Assembly (NCBI RefSeq): GCF_041929345.1
Contig: NZ_JBHFNQ010000214.1
Location: forward strand, 37,438 to 101,437
Source of the DNA: Floridanema aerugineum
GTDB lineage: Bacteria; Cyanobacteriota; Cyanobacteriia; Cyanobacteriales; Aerosakkonemataceae
Length of the DNA: 64,000 nucleotides
Direction: 5' to 3'
The notes beneath the pieces are model-generated. The model had not been told where the DNA came from, made no database searches, and saw only the letters and a list, made by a program, of their open reading frames with translations. Both the position numbers and the translations under genes were made by a program. Position 1 is the first letter of the stretch. The number at the start of each line of letters is the position of its first letter. Shown here one piece after another: positions 34,973 to 43,956 of this stretch.

Positions 34973-35968
34973 TTATTGCAGCAAATTTTCCAATTCACCA
35001 AGCAATTTTTCTAGCCTTTTTTGCTTCTTCGGATCGTGCCAAATCTTAGCTTGTTTGATAGCACGAGTAACACTTGTCAATCGCCCCGATAAATTGGGCG
35101 ACTGCTCCTTTGCTGTCTTGCTAGGGCGTAGTTCTCTGACTCGCTGACGAATTTCTTCTACCGATAAGTTAGCTGTCATTACTTCATCTAAAAGTGCTTC
35201 CTGCTGCTCAACTGACTTAAGTTTGAGAATCTCATTGACCTTGGTGTATTGCAATTTTCCCTGACGCAATACCGACTCGATCGGTTTGGGAAGTTTCAGT
35301 AATGGCACTCGATGCTTGCGAAAACTCTCTGGCGTTAGCCTGCCAACTAAGTTGAAAACATCCTCGACTATCTCCCAATCCGACTTACGGACAACATTAT
35401 CCGTAAGCCCACGTTTCTGATTGGCAGCTTGGTTGAGCAAGCTAACGACTTCCTCTTGTGACTTTTCCAAGTTCCGCATCAGCATTCCCATGATGGCTTG
35501 AGTTTCCTCCCAAGCATTTAAGTCAGAACGCTGGAGGTTACTAATCGCCTTGATATCAAGAGCAGTGCGATCGTCCACATCAAAAATGCGGACTGGTATC
35601 ATTTGCAATCCGGCTATCATCGCACTCCGCCAACGCTTCTCTCCTGCCAGCAAATCGTACTCCAAATCGTTGCTATTTGGTTTAGGGCGCACGGTGAGCG
35701 GGTCAATTACGCCAATTTCCCGCATTGATGCAGCCATTTTGTTGAGTTCTCCTTCATCAAAATAGCGGCGAGGCTGATCGGGGTCGGGGTGAATTTTGTC
35801 TAGGGGAACTAATACCACTCCCGTTGGAGTATGGCTAGCTGTTGGCAGTTGTTCCACTGTTTCATCAGGTGGAGGCGAACTCTCCTGCCGTATGGTTTGC
35901 ATTAGTCCCTGAAAGCGATTTGGTTTATTTGCCACTGAAGATTTCCTTACCAATTGCTTGATAATCAC
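34973..35968 (-). CDS. parB: ParB/RepB/Spo0J family partition protein
   Basis: A 331-aa ParB. The CTP-binding N domain has VPLDKIHPDPDQPRRYFDE, GVIDPLTVRPK and the motif YDLLAGEKRWRSAMIAGL. The central HTH part has LQRSDLNAWEETQAIMGML and KSDWEIVEDVFNLVGRLT. It binds a parS site and loads as a clamp, segregating the replicon with ParA. No ParA gene lies next to it in the window. ParB is also a typical member of the PRTRC cassette (ParB-Related, ThiF-Related Cassette), the other members of which lie at 41.7-44 kb on the opposite strand. Confidence 0.93.
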   Translation of the reverse strand: MIIKQLVRKSSVANKPNRFQGLMQTIRQESSPPPDETVEQLPTASHTPTGVVLVPLDKIHPDPDQPRRYFDEGELNKMAASMREIGVIDPLTVRPKPNSNDLEYDLLAGEKRWRSAMIAGLQMIPVRIFDVDDRTALDIKAISNLQRSDLNAWEETQAIMGMLMRNLEKSQEEVVSLLNQAANQKRGLTDNVVRKSDWEIVEDVFNLVGRLTPESFRKHRVPLLKLPKPIESVLRQGKLQYTKVNEILKLKSVEQQEALLDEVMTANLSVEEIRQRVRELRPSKTAKEQSPNLSGRLTSVTRAIKQAKIWHDPKKQKRLEKLLGELENLLQ

Positions 35969-35995
35969 TCCATGCTATTTTGGCACGCCGATCGC

Positions 35996-37288
35996 TTACT
36001 TGATGCACCAAAATCCCATCATTCCAGAAGAAGCATCGCCTTCCTCTATCCGTTCAAAACCGACAGACTGGAGCTTAAAGCCAAGCTTGGTACGCAGGAT
36101 ATATTGCACCACCTCCATTGGTTGAGCATGGGGATGGATTTTTATCCCCAAAAACTCCTTCACATCCTGACTGTACTGCTTCACCCGATCGCTAAACTCT
36201 ATCACCTCTTTTTCAATTCCTGTAAACTTAAGTTCAGAGTTGAAGAAATACGTTATTCCTAATTTCTTCAGTGCTTCTATTTGTGCAGTCATCAATCGCA
36301 AATCCTGCGGACAAACTTTCCCTTTCCCCCTTTCCCAATGTCCGGTTAAATGATTTTTATCCCGATTTTCCACCAACTCAGAATCATGAGTCAGGTAATA
36401 ATGCAAACGAACTTTGGACAGCCAGCCATCTTCGTCCTTTAGTACTAATTCTGGAGTAACGGGAACCCCATAAGTTTCTTCTAATTGATATTTGCGAATC
36501 CTGTTTATTTCCTCCTGAGTTTTAGCACGTTTGTCCTTTAATAAAAGGTATTCATAGTTGCTAATGTTTTCGTTATTACTAACAGCTTTGGCAGCAGATA
36601 ATCTGTTTGTTTTTCTGGTAATTTCAGCGACTTCACTAACAGAAGCCGCTTCAGTTTTTAACTTATCTAACTCCTCTTTTATTTTGCCGATTTGCTCCGA
36701 TAATTCATCCGCTCGTAGGTAATCTTCAGCAGTATGAGCCGCTGTTTCTAGAGTCTGCAAAGCGGTAATTTCTTGCTGCAATTCATTCTCGCGGCACAAA
36801 TGTAGTCTATGACCTTCAGCTTGCAAAAGCTGCCAAATAGTATGGCGATAATCCCACATCCCGGCATTAATTCTCGCCGCCATCTTTGCCCAAGTTCTTA
36901 AGTGAATTGGGTCATAAGCAGAATCAATATCAAAGTCTATACCTTGCAACAAATGAAGATTAGTTTTGATGACTTTATGCTGAGATTTTAGGATAGATTG
37001 ATAGTTAGCAGATCCGTTGCCAATCTTACCAAAGCCAAACTGTTTAGCCCAAACAAACCAAGGCACATTTTCATCTCGGACTCGCGCCAAAGCTTGCAAA
37101 GCATCGTTAACTGGTATCGTTCCTTTAAAAATCCCAAAAACTAATGACGATCGCACCTTCCCAATCTTCCGGGTGAAAATTCGCTTGCGACAAAGGATGC
37201 AGACTATCAATGCAAAGACCGTATCCGAACAGTTTACCAGCAGTCGAATCTCTAGTTTCGTCGATGTAGTTAACTCCCAGAGTTGCAC
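35996..37288 (-). pseudogene. CyRepA1-like plasmid replication protein, C-terminal piece
   Basis: The real homology begins near 37141 with VFGIFKGTIPVNDALQALAR and VPWFVWAKQFGFGKIGNGS, which follow the helicase core in this family. It continues with a long coiled region (QQEITALQTLETAAHTAED) and ends SVGFERIEEGDASSG. The first 49 codons are out-of-frame reading of the helicase region. Compared with an intact protein, the segment between the Walker B start and this point is missing. The piece is part of one broken gene with the two frames upstream. Confidence 0.7.
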
Positions 37289-37511
37289 AGATCGCCCTTC
37301 CCAGTTGAATCCGGTGAGTAATAATCAACACGCGACGATTACCCGTATGCAGAGCATCAGAAACGAGATTGATTAAACCTTGAGTTTTTCCCGTACCTTT
37401 GGGCGATTGAATGCCCACCAACCCCGACTGTGGATATGGTACTTCTTCCAGATATCTCTGGCAGAGCCTTAAAGCCACCGGATAGGTCAGTTGCCATGAT
37501 TGGTTTGCCAA
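37125..37511 (-). pseudogene. CyRepA1-like replication protein, Walker A piece
   Basis: A 128-aa frame holding the start of the helicase domain: SWQLTYPVALRLCQRYLEE, then the P-loop GIQSPKGTGKTQGLINLV and RRVLIITHRIQLGRAICA. It ends at EGAIVIS, the point where the Walker B motif should begin; the following codons are a shifted frame. A one-base shift also separates it from the DUF3854 piece at 37487-37511. Two lesions therefore hit one gene. Confidence 0.7.
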
Positions 37512-38356
37512 AATGAAAAGGCTTGTGCGCCCTCGTAGAGGTCACAGAACGCATCCTCGCCTTGGACTACCACAAAATCATCAACGCCTTTCTCTGGCCC
37601 AGGCAAGCAGATGACTTTCACCCCACATTCGGCAACCTGGAAGCATTGACCTAGTTTGTCAATTTCCCGGTTGACATTCCGAATAGTTTGGCGTTTGATG
37701 TCATGATCGAAGCCGATGTAGATTTCCCGACCTGGTGTAGCGAAGTGTTGCAGTTCCGGGACGAGGTAGGGAGAGCATTTTTCCCCGAACGGGGTTTTAG
37801 TGCGAACGCCCCCAGTGACTCCGGGGAGAGCAATAGCGGCGTAGCCCAAAGTGAGCAAGCAACCTGCTTTTTTAGCGCCTTCGACGATGACTATAGGCAG
37901 GTTCTTCGCCCATACCCATTGCCAGAAGCCCTGTTGCCTGTCTTCAGAAGTGATGGGGACATGGTAGCGATCGGAGACTCGTTGCCAAATGCGATCGGGA
38001 ACTTGCAGGAAAAACACTCTGGTCGGCGTTTGGGGCGGATGCTCGTACTTGATAATTTTCCCTTCAGCGCCACAGCGGGGATTGTTAGGTTTAAAGCAGC
38101 CCCACTGCATCGGTTGCCAGTTGTCCAAGGGATCGAGTCCACTACACCACCAACCGCCAGCTTCAATGTGGCTGTATTTTTTCCTAGCCCAGCGCCATTG
38201 AGCATCAGGTTGAATTCTACCAGAGGCGGTGTCAATTTCGTATAGGAGATAAGAATAAGGGGCATTGCCTGCGAGGACACGGACGTTAAGGGCGAAGATG
38301 TCAGGATCTACGCCGCTACTGTGCCATTCATCGAAAGGTGCCAGAGAATTAAGCAT
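37487..38356 (-). pseudogene. CyRepA1-like replication protein, N-terminal DUF3854 piece
   Basis: A 289-aa frame with the Toprim-like DUF3854 domain: NLPIVIVEGAKKAGCLLTLG, AAIALPGVTGGVRTKTP, EIYIGFDHDIKRQTIRNV and GVDDFVVVQGEDAF. Acidic residues in VEGAKK and FDHD fit a primase-type active site. Intact relatives fuse this domain to a superfamily helicase and serve as the initiator of cyanobacterial plasmids. The start lies 135 bases from the three iterons at 38495-38560, the expected layout of an origin. As it stands the gene is broken, so this origin may be inactive. Confidence 0.75.
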
Positions 38357-38494
38357 CGAGCTATTCCTTGCATAGGAATAACCGTTTTCTCATGTTCTGA
38401 AAATTCCTGCTTGCACGCCGATCAAAGATAATTAGGTTAATCCAGGCGTAATAAAACGCTGAAACGCTTGCCGTTCAATAGTTTCAAAATTAAC

Positions 38495-38560
38495 TTGTCA
38501 CCAGATCCGGGTATTTTTGTCACCAGATCCGGGCGTTTTTGTCACTAGATCCGGGTGTGT
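38495..38560. repeat. Three tandem 22-bp iterons, probable replication origin
   Basis: Three copies begin at 38495, 38517 and 38539, exactly 22 bp apart. They share TTGTCAC(C/T)AGATCCGGG, and only the last four or five bases vary. The two-helical-turn spacing is typical of initiator-binding iterons. They lie upstream of the broken CyRepA1-like gene and downstream of the 604-aa HTH protein. Confidence 0.85.
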
Positions 38561-38636
38561 CCGTAATAATTTTCTAAGCCATGCCCCGTATGGGTTTGAG
38601 GCTTGTTTTGGGCTAATTTTTTTCTTATTACGCAAA

Positions 38637-38663
38637 AGCCCAGCTTTTATTACGGGCTGGGCT
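38637..38663. terminator. Hairpin after the 604-aa gene
   Basis: AGCCCAGC pairs with GCTGGGCT around an 11-base loop, 27 bases after the minus-strand stop. On that strand the stem is followed by TTTTGCG. Confidence 0.55.
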
Positions 38664-38689
38664 GTGGTTTGAAGTGGGTGATGATGTTC

Positions 38690-40504
38690 TTAGATAGAGA
38701 GTTCCGGTAGCACTTTAGGCAAGATTTTCCTGAGTTTAGCGGCAGTTTGGGGACTGATTGGCTTGCCTTTCTGAAGTTGGCAGACTAGCGGTTGAGATAT
38801 GCCCAGCTTTTCAGCAATGACACTTTGCTTCGTCCAACCTTTAGTCTCACAAGCCTTCTGTATTGGTTCCCACTCTAACGGCGCAGAAGATGCTGATTTC
38901 CGTTTTCGGGGCAAAGATTCTGACTTTTTAGCAGCTATTAGGGCGGGAATTTTACCGGGAGGCTTGATAGTAATCCCAGCTTCTAGCAGTAATTCAATAA
39001 TTCTTTTTTTGCAATCTTTAGGTTTACCTATTGTACTTCCAGGTCGTAACCATTCTGGATAAGTTTCAGAGTCATATAGAATCTGCCAATCTAACTCAAT
39101 CAATCGTATTAAAGCTTTATCCCAACGTTGTTTCAGCTTACCAGCATAGCGATGATCTTTACGGGCTAATTCAATTTCATTTTTTGGCATCACCATCTCT
39201 AGCACCGTTTTAACCCTGTATTTCCCATTGGTATGAATGGCGCTTTCTGTTGTTATATTGATGGCAATTAAGAACGCCAACTCATCATGATACGGATTCA
39301 TTTTGAGCGTCGATTCGGAAATCCAACCAAACTCATATAACGCAACTGGAGGAGTGGAATTCTTACCTTGCTTATTAAAGAAAAATTCCGCCCACCTCCC
39401 TGTCCGAATGAACGCTACTATTTCTGTTGGTTCTTCAATTTTATCTGTAAAAATGTTGCGCTGTCCATAGCGTTCTATAGCAATATCCCAAATCAGGGAA
39501 TTCATATCGCATCCCAGTTTTCCCACATTCCACTTAATAGTTGCATCCAATCTTCTAAGCAGCTTCAAACATTGCTCTATTCTGAGTAGCTTCTGGGAAG
39601 TAGTCATATCTTTTCGCTCACCCCAACCCATTAAATCTATTAAATTAGTGCCGCCATTTTTCCCAGTTCCAGCTAACTTAATTTCAGTTCTCCAAGGTTC
39701 AGGTTGCCGAAAAACATAAGCAGACAGTAAACAGTGCAGTTTAGCGGTATCTTTACCCAAACTGCCAAACTCCTCAATAATTCCCCAGGCGGCCTTGCCT
39801 GTAAAGTAAAAATACTCTTTAGTAACTGGGTCTTTATCTTTTAAAGCTAACTTGACAAAACCCGTGCTGTAACGATCCCAAAAAAACACATTTTTATGGA
39901 TATCTTCCTGCCAATTCCAGATTCGTAGTAATGATTTACAAGCCGTTCTAGGAGGGGCTGAAGTGAGCAATTGAGTGATAGTGTTGCTAATAAATAGCTG
40001 AGGTTCTGTTGCTGGAACTGTTTTTGAAGCTAACCCCAGCATTGCGGTTAACTCATCTATTGTCCGATTGGATAAATCTAGTGGCTCTAGAAAACTCAAA
40101 GCTGAATCAACTGCTACTTTTTTCCATAAACTTTCCTCGGTTCTACCTGTCTGAAGCCAGGGAGTCAGATGATTTAATATCTCCTCTGCTGTTGAAGAGT
40201 AGAAATCATCATCAACTATCTGCTGTCCGAGAAATTTTTCGAGTTCATCAACACACTTAGGACTAAAACCTTCTAATGTTTCATCCCTTTTAGTAATTTC
40301 GGCATGAATTCCCATTGCTACATTCAAGGCTAAGGTTTCTAAAAAATTCCCCTGTCTTAGCTTTTGGGCATATTCTTGAATGCGGTTATGGTCTATTGAG
40401 TTATATGTTGCCGATAATATCAATACTGTCTTACTAGCTCTCTCTGGCTGCTCTGAGGTTCCTAGTTGCGTATTGATATTAATTTTATTATTTGTTCCTG
40501 GCAT
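38690..40504 (-). CDS. Large plasmid protein with C-terminal HTH (604 aa)
   Basis: I do not recognise a named family. The protein is 604 aa, mostly helical, with conserved-looking blocks such as LHCLLSAYVFRQPEPWRTEI, NLIDLMGWGERKDMTTSQKL, DMNSLIWDIAIERYGQR and YRVKTVLEMVMPKNEI. Its C-terminus is an XRE-like HTH (WTKQSVIAEKLGISQPLVCQL). Proteins of this size next to iterons are good candidates for replication initiators, so it may be the acting initiator now that the CyRepA1-like gene is broken. That is an inference from position. It begins 74 bases before the Cys-rich protein gene's end. Confidence 0.7.
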   Translation of the reverse strand: MPGTNNKININTQLGTSEQPERASKTVLILSATYNSIDHNRIQEYAQKLRQGNFLETLALNVAMGIHAEITKRDETLEGFSPKCVDELEKFLGQQIVDDDFYSSTAEEILNHLTPWLQTGRTEESLWKKVAVDSALSFLEPLDLSNRTIDELTAMLGLASKTVPATEPQLFISNTITQLLTSAPPRTACKSLLRIWNWQEDIHKNVFFWDRYSTGFVKLALKDKDPVTKEYFYFTGKAAWGIIEEFGSLGKDTAKLHCLLSAYVFRQPEPWRTEIKLAGTGKNGGTNLIDLMGWGERKDMTTSQKLLRIEQCLKLLRRLDATIKWNVGKLGCDMNSLIWDIAIERYGQRNIFTDKIEEPTEIVAFIRTGRWAEFFFNKQGKNSTPPVALYEFGWISESTLKMNPYHDELAFLIAINITTESAIHTNGKYRVKTVLEMVMPKNEIELARKDHRYAGKLKQRWDKALIRLIELDWQILYDSETYPEWLRPGSTIGKPKDCKKRIIELLLEAGITIKPPGKIPALIAAKKSESLPRKRKSASSAPLEWEPIQKACETKGWTKQSVIAEKLGISQPLVCQLQKGKPISPQTAAKLRKILPKVLPELSI

Positions 40505-40578
40505 TAGTTAGGCTTTCCCCGAAATTGCTAAATGGTAAAGTGAGCTAAGGAAAGAATTAGTGAATTAATGCGGACTTC

Positions 40579-41292
40579 CTAAGCTGTTATTTCTTCAGAA
40601 AATTCAATAGCTGCTTTAGTTTCAACAGTTACGTTGTTTTGGGAAACTTCTGAAACCGAAACATCGATCCAATCTACAATTGTTGACACGGTATCGTTGC
40701 AGGAGTTAGCTGCACTGTGGGGAATAGGAGTAGTTTCAGCAAGAGTGGAACTCCTTGCCTTAAGTGCCGCTTCTAAAACTTTGGCTACCCAGTCCACCAA
40801 AACCAATCCTTCTCCTCTAGCAGCATCTTGTATCAGGGATTGCAAGTGTGCGGGAAGCTGTAAAGTTAAGGTAAAAGTTTCTGTTGATGGCAACGTTCTT
40901 TTGGCTTGCTCAGGAATTGCCTGTCGATTAGTCCAGAATTCACATTCTGCTCCCCTTTCGTTGCCGTCCTTTTCAATAAAGTTCAATTTCCCTAACTGGT
41001 AGCAGTAAAAACTATGGGGGTCATCTAGGAACTCTCGGCTGCAATGGTAGCAGTTCCAACAGCTTCGTGAATCAGTTCCCGCTTGACTTTGTGGCTTTTT
41101 GGAGATGTTCTTGTTCTTAGAGTTAGAACCTGAACCTTTTTGCTGATATTCTTTGGCAATTTGGGCAACATGAGTGGATGTAACTCTACCTTTAGGAGCA
41201 GTTTGGAAACAATTGAGGAAAGATATACAGAAATTTATATCTATCCGCAAAACATTAGTTGGTGGAATCAAACATTCGAGGAACTCAGTCAA
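40579..41292 (-). CDS. Cys-rich protein with predicted ribbon-helix-helix-like segment (237 aa)
   Basis: The middle holds a zinc-finger-like cluster (CWNCYHCSREFLDDPHSFYC, then GAECEFW), followed by a beta strand and helices (FTLTLQLPAHLQSLIQDAA, VDWVAKVLEAAL), which look like an RHH or small DNA-binding unit. The tail is acidic. The only ATG (41292) places the first 50 residues over the start of the divergent PRTRC-side gene, so the true start is uncertain. It may be a transcriptional regulator of that operon. No family name can be given. Confidence 0.6.
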   Translation of the reverse strand: MTEFLECLIPPTNVLRIDINFCISFLNCFQTAPKGRVTSTHVAQIAKEYQQKGSGSNSKNKNISKKPQSQAGTDSRSCWNCYHCSREFLDDPHSFYCYQLGKLNFIEKDGNERGAECEFWTNRQAIPEQAKRTLPSTETFTLTLQLPAHLQSLIQDAARGEGLVLVDWVAKVLEAALKARSSTLAETTPIPHSAANSCNDTVSTIVDWIDVSVSEVSQNNVTVETKAAIEFSEEITA

Positions 41293-41685
41293 GTAGAACA
41301 GTTTATCATCAGTTTATTAAATTGGGGATACGAGCGAGAAAAATGGGAATCGGTTTTTGGTTTTAGCCCTACTTACACTGCTAAACCAGAACAAATTGAC
41401 TGGGAAAAGTTAGAACAATTGTGCCAAACGGAAAAACCGCCATTACAATACTTTAGCAACGTAATTAGCATCATCGACCATAGTTCAGACTGCATTTGGC
41501 TAGACCTGACTGATGAAAGTTATGAATCGTTGGCTTGGAGTAAAGAGAATATCATTTACCTAAAAAGCCAATGGGAAAAAGCACTTAAATTACAGCAGCA
41601 AATGGCAGAATTTTCAGTTTGGTTTGAAGCGAAAGTCGAACACAAAAAAGCCGCCTTGAAACTGTGGAATCAAGCTAAAAAATGA
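41170..41685 (+). CDS. First gene of the PRTRC operon, hypothetical (171 aa)
   Basis: The ATG at 41170 gives MSGCNSTFRSSLETIEERYT. The protein is Trp/Glu-rich, alpha/beta in pattern (WWNQTFEELSQVEQFIISLL, YFSNVISIIDHSSDCIWLDL) and ends in a basic helix (VEHKKAALKLWNQAKK). The stop overlaps the start of the PRTRC protein B gene by four bases (ATGA), so it is part of the same translationally coupled operon. It could correspond to one of the poorly conserved PRTRC members (E or F), but I see no motif that decides this. Confidence 0.65.
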   Translation: MSGCNSTFRSSLETIEERYTEIYIYPQNISWWNQTFEELSQVEQFIISLLNWGYEREKWESVFGFSPTYTAKPEQIDWEKLEQLCQTEKPPLQYFSNVISIIDHSSDCIWLDLTDESYESLAWSKENIIYLKSQWEKALKLQQQMAEFSVWFEAKVEHKKAALKLWNQAKK

Positions 41686-42368
41686 ACGTACCATTACCAC
41701 CTCTAGACATAGGAAAACTGGTGCAAACGATAGTTCCTCAAACCGAGTTGGGTGAAGTACAAGCCCAACTCTTATTTTTGTCGGGACAGTACGTTTTGAT
41801 TTACAAAGAACAGGAAAAAACCCATTGTAAATTTGTATCGCCAGCCGCCATAGCAAGAGCTTTCAGCAATACAGTAATTGATTCGGGTTGGCTTGATTAT
41901 CATACCGTTCGCTGGGGACATGGTTTATCTGGGGAATGGATAGTCCAGTACTATCCACCGCAGCAGTATCAAATTCTGTGTGAAAACAATGAATGGCAAA
42001 TTCCCCTACCTGCCTTCATATTCGTGGGATATCGGACTAGGTACTGGATTTGGGCATCAAAAACTAAACAGTTTGACCCAAATGCGGCTTTGTACGCTGC
42101 ACCCCTGCCTAACGTTTATGGCGATGGTGCAATTTGCTTTGGCGAACTGCATCCACCTGATTGTTCGCCAAGCCAAATCGGAGTAGCCTGGAAAATATTT
42201 TGGCAGAGCAATTTCAGTAACCATCTAATTCAAGGTAAATCAAAGCGCTATCCTCAAGACGTGCTTAAGCAGCTAATGCAGGTGAGAAACAAACGAATTT
42301 ATCCCAGCAAAGACTTAGTGATTTTTAACAAATCCCTCGACGTTATTTGCCAAGGCATTACTAGATGA
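41682..42368 (+). CDS. PRTRC system protein B (E2-like)
   Basis: A 228-aa protein with the protein-B pattern: LLFLSGQYVLIYKEQEKTHC, WGHGLSGEWIVQYYPPQQYQ, then PLPAFIFVGYRTRYWIWASK and the segment ALYAAPLPNVYGDGAICFGE. The last contains the Cys that aligns with the active Cys of E2 ubiquitin-conjugating folds. The family is placed with prokaryotic E2-like proteins. It overlaps its upstream and downstream neighbours by four bases each, so protein B and the JAMM protein are made in a fixed ratio. It would accept a ubiquitin-like protein from the ThiF-type E1 encoded 0.7 kb on. Confidence 0.82.
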   Translation: MNVPLPPLDIGKLVQTIVPQTELGEVQAQLLFLSGQYVLIYKEQEKTHCKFVSPAAIARAFSNTVIDSGWLDYHTVRWGHGLSGEWIVQYYPPQQYQILCENNEWQIPLPAFIFVGYRTRYWIWASKTKQFDPNAALYAAPLPNVYGDGAICFGELHPPDCSPSQIGVAWKIFWQSNFSNHLIQGKSKRYPQDVLKQLMQVRNKRIYPSKDLVIFNKSLDVICQGITR

Positions 42369-42970
42369 AAATTCCTCAATTTATAGAGTACAAAACGGCT
42401 TTTGATGCAAGTTTACCACCAATAACTGCTAGCGCACTCGAATATTGGTTATCCAGAAATGGTGTATTTGTTCGAGCACAGCGACAAGGAATAAAAGCTT
42501 GTTTCCCCATCGCCAATTGTCGCATTGCTTCCTTGGCAGTATTAGAACCATATTTCCAGATGGAATACCCTCGCGTACCGTTGGAAATAACCAAATTGAT
42601 GTGGTTACTTAGTGAGTCAGCAGGCGAAAATGAAATACTTTTTCACCTATTCTTTAAAACTGGAGGTTGGCATTTAGAAGTTCCCGCCCAAATTGCTACA
42701 CCAACTAGCGTTACACCTTTAATCAGTTCGGTTGATTCATCTTATGAAACAGCATTGATTGAAGTGCATTCTCATGCCAACATGAGTAGTGAATTTTCGG
42801 AAGCAGATAATCGAGAAGAAACTGGATTTAGAATTTTTGCGATTCTAGGTAAGCTGAGAAGCCAACCGGAAATTAATACTAGAATTGGCATTTATTCTCA
42901 CTTTTACTCAATTCCGGCACGTTGGGTATTTGAACTACCAGAGATGCTAGCGGAAAAAGTGCCAACTTAA
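42365..42970 (+). CDS. PRTRC system protein A (JAMM/Mov34 isopeptidase)
   Basis: A 201-aa protein with the complete JAMM zinc signature: H-S-H-x7-S-x2-D in EVHSHANMSSEFSEADNREE, with the upstream Glu supplied before the strand. After it follow FRIFAILGKL and IGIYSHFYSIPA. Such proteases remove ubiquitin-like tags or process their precursors. Intact JAMM, E2-like and E1-like members in one operon support a working conjugation or modification pathway. Confidence 0.82.
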   Translation: MKIPQFIEYKTAFDASLPPITASALEYWLSRNGVFVRAQRQGIKACFPIANCRIASLAVLEPYFQMEYPRVPLEITKLMWLLSESAGENEILFHLFFKTGGWHLEVPAQIATPTSVTPLISSVDSSYETALIEVHSHANMSSEFSEADNREETGFRIFAILGKLRSQPEINTRIGIYSHFYSIPARWVFELPEMLAEKVPT

Positions 42971-43116
42971 AGTATTAATTGTAGCTGATTTTCTGCGATA
43001 ATTATTTTTCCTTACCACCACAAGAATCAGTATGGCTAAAACCTACTGATTCTTTTACTGACTAAGCAAGTAATTTATTGCGCTGTCTTTGAAAATTTTA
43101 GTTAATCATTAAATGT

Positions 43117-43950
43117 ATGATAGACCTAACTTACAGTAATTCCGTCCCAATTTTAACTCGTCATAGTCATCAAATTAATATTTGGATTGTTGGCACAGGA
43201 GGAACAGGAGGATGGCTGGTTCCTAACCTAGCTCGATTAAGCAAACTCATGGAAAAAAGTAGCAACAAAAAGATTACTTGTACTTTGGTAGACCCAGATA
43301 TTATTGAGGCTAAAAACATTCCCAGACAGAACTTTATTGAAAGTGAAATTAGCAGTAATAAAGCCTTAATTTTAGCTACTAGATACAACCTAGCATTAGG
43401 CAGCAATTTAACTGCTATTCCCGAACCTTTTCATCAAGATTTATTAGATAATTGGTGGACGGGTTTAACAATAATTATTGGTTGTGTGGATAATGCAGCA
43501 GCCCGTTACCAAATCAGTCAATGTCTGGAATTGAATCAAAATAAAGAACCGAATATTTGGTATTTGGATTGTGGGAATCATGCCAATTCAAATTCGGGAC
43601 AAGTGTTACTTGGTTCTACCAATCAATTCCAACTAGAAAATGCTTTCGACAACCCAGAAAAACCCAACTTTTGTATTAACTTACCTTCCCCTACTTTGCA
43701 GCATCCTGAATTACTAGAACCGCTACCTGAAGAACTGAATAATACCTCGCTTTCTTGTGCAGAAATTGCATTGCTTAACCAACAAGCATTATTTGTAAAT
43801 CAACAAGTAGCTACCATAGCCACAGAGTACGTAAAATCTCTTCTATTAACAGCAGAATTGAGACGGTTTGCTACTTACTTTAATAGTGATATTGGTTCAA
43901 TGCGATCGCGCTACATTTGTTCTGAAAATATAACCCAATATACAACCTAA
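43117..43950 (+). CDS. PRTRC system ThiF family protein (E1-like)
   Basis: A 277-aa adenylating enzyme. The nucleotide-binding start is IWIVGTGGTGGWLVPNLARL. The acidic loop is TLVDPDIIEAKNIPRQNF, where the Arg and the Asn/Gln act on ATP. Later come IIGCVDNAAARYQI and YLDCGNHANSNSGQVLLG. This is the PRTRC branch of ThiF, which activates the C-terminus of a ubiquitin-like partner. The gap of 146 bp before it has no small gene, so the ubiquitin-like protein (PRTRC C) is not seen in this operon. Confidence 0.88.
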   Translation: MIDLTYSNSVPILTRHSHQINIWIVGTGGTGGWLVPNLARLSKLMEKSSNKKITCTLVDPDIIEAKNIPRQNFIESEISSNKALILATRYNLALGSNLTAIPEPFHQDLLDNWWTGLTIIIGCVDNAAARYQISQCLELNQNKEPNIWYLDCGNHANSNSGQVLLGSTNQFQLENAFDNPEKPNFCINLPSPTLQHPELLEPLPEELNNTSLSCAEIALLNQQALFVNQQVATIATEYVKSLLLTAELRRFATYFNSDIGSMRSRYICSENITQYTT

Positions 43951-43956
43951 CACAAC

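Noticed and set aside
34897..36000. parA gene next to parB
   Set aside because: No frame on either strand shows a deviant Walker A motif, so only parB is called.
38495..38560. CRISPR array
   Set aside because: The three repeats are directly adjacent with a 22-bp period and have no spacers of constant length, so iterons are a better reading.
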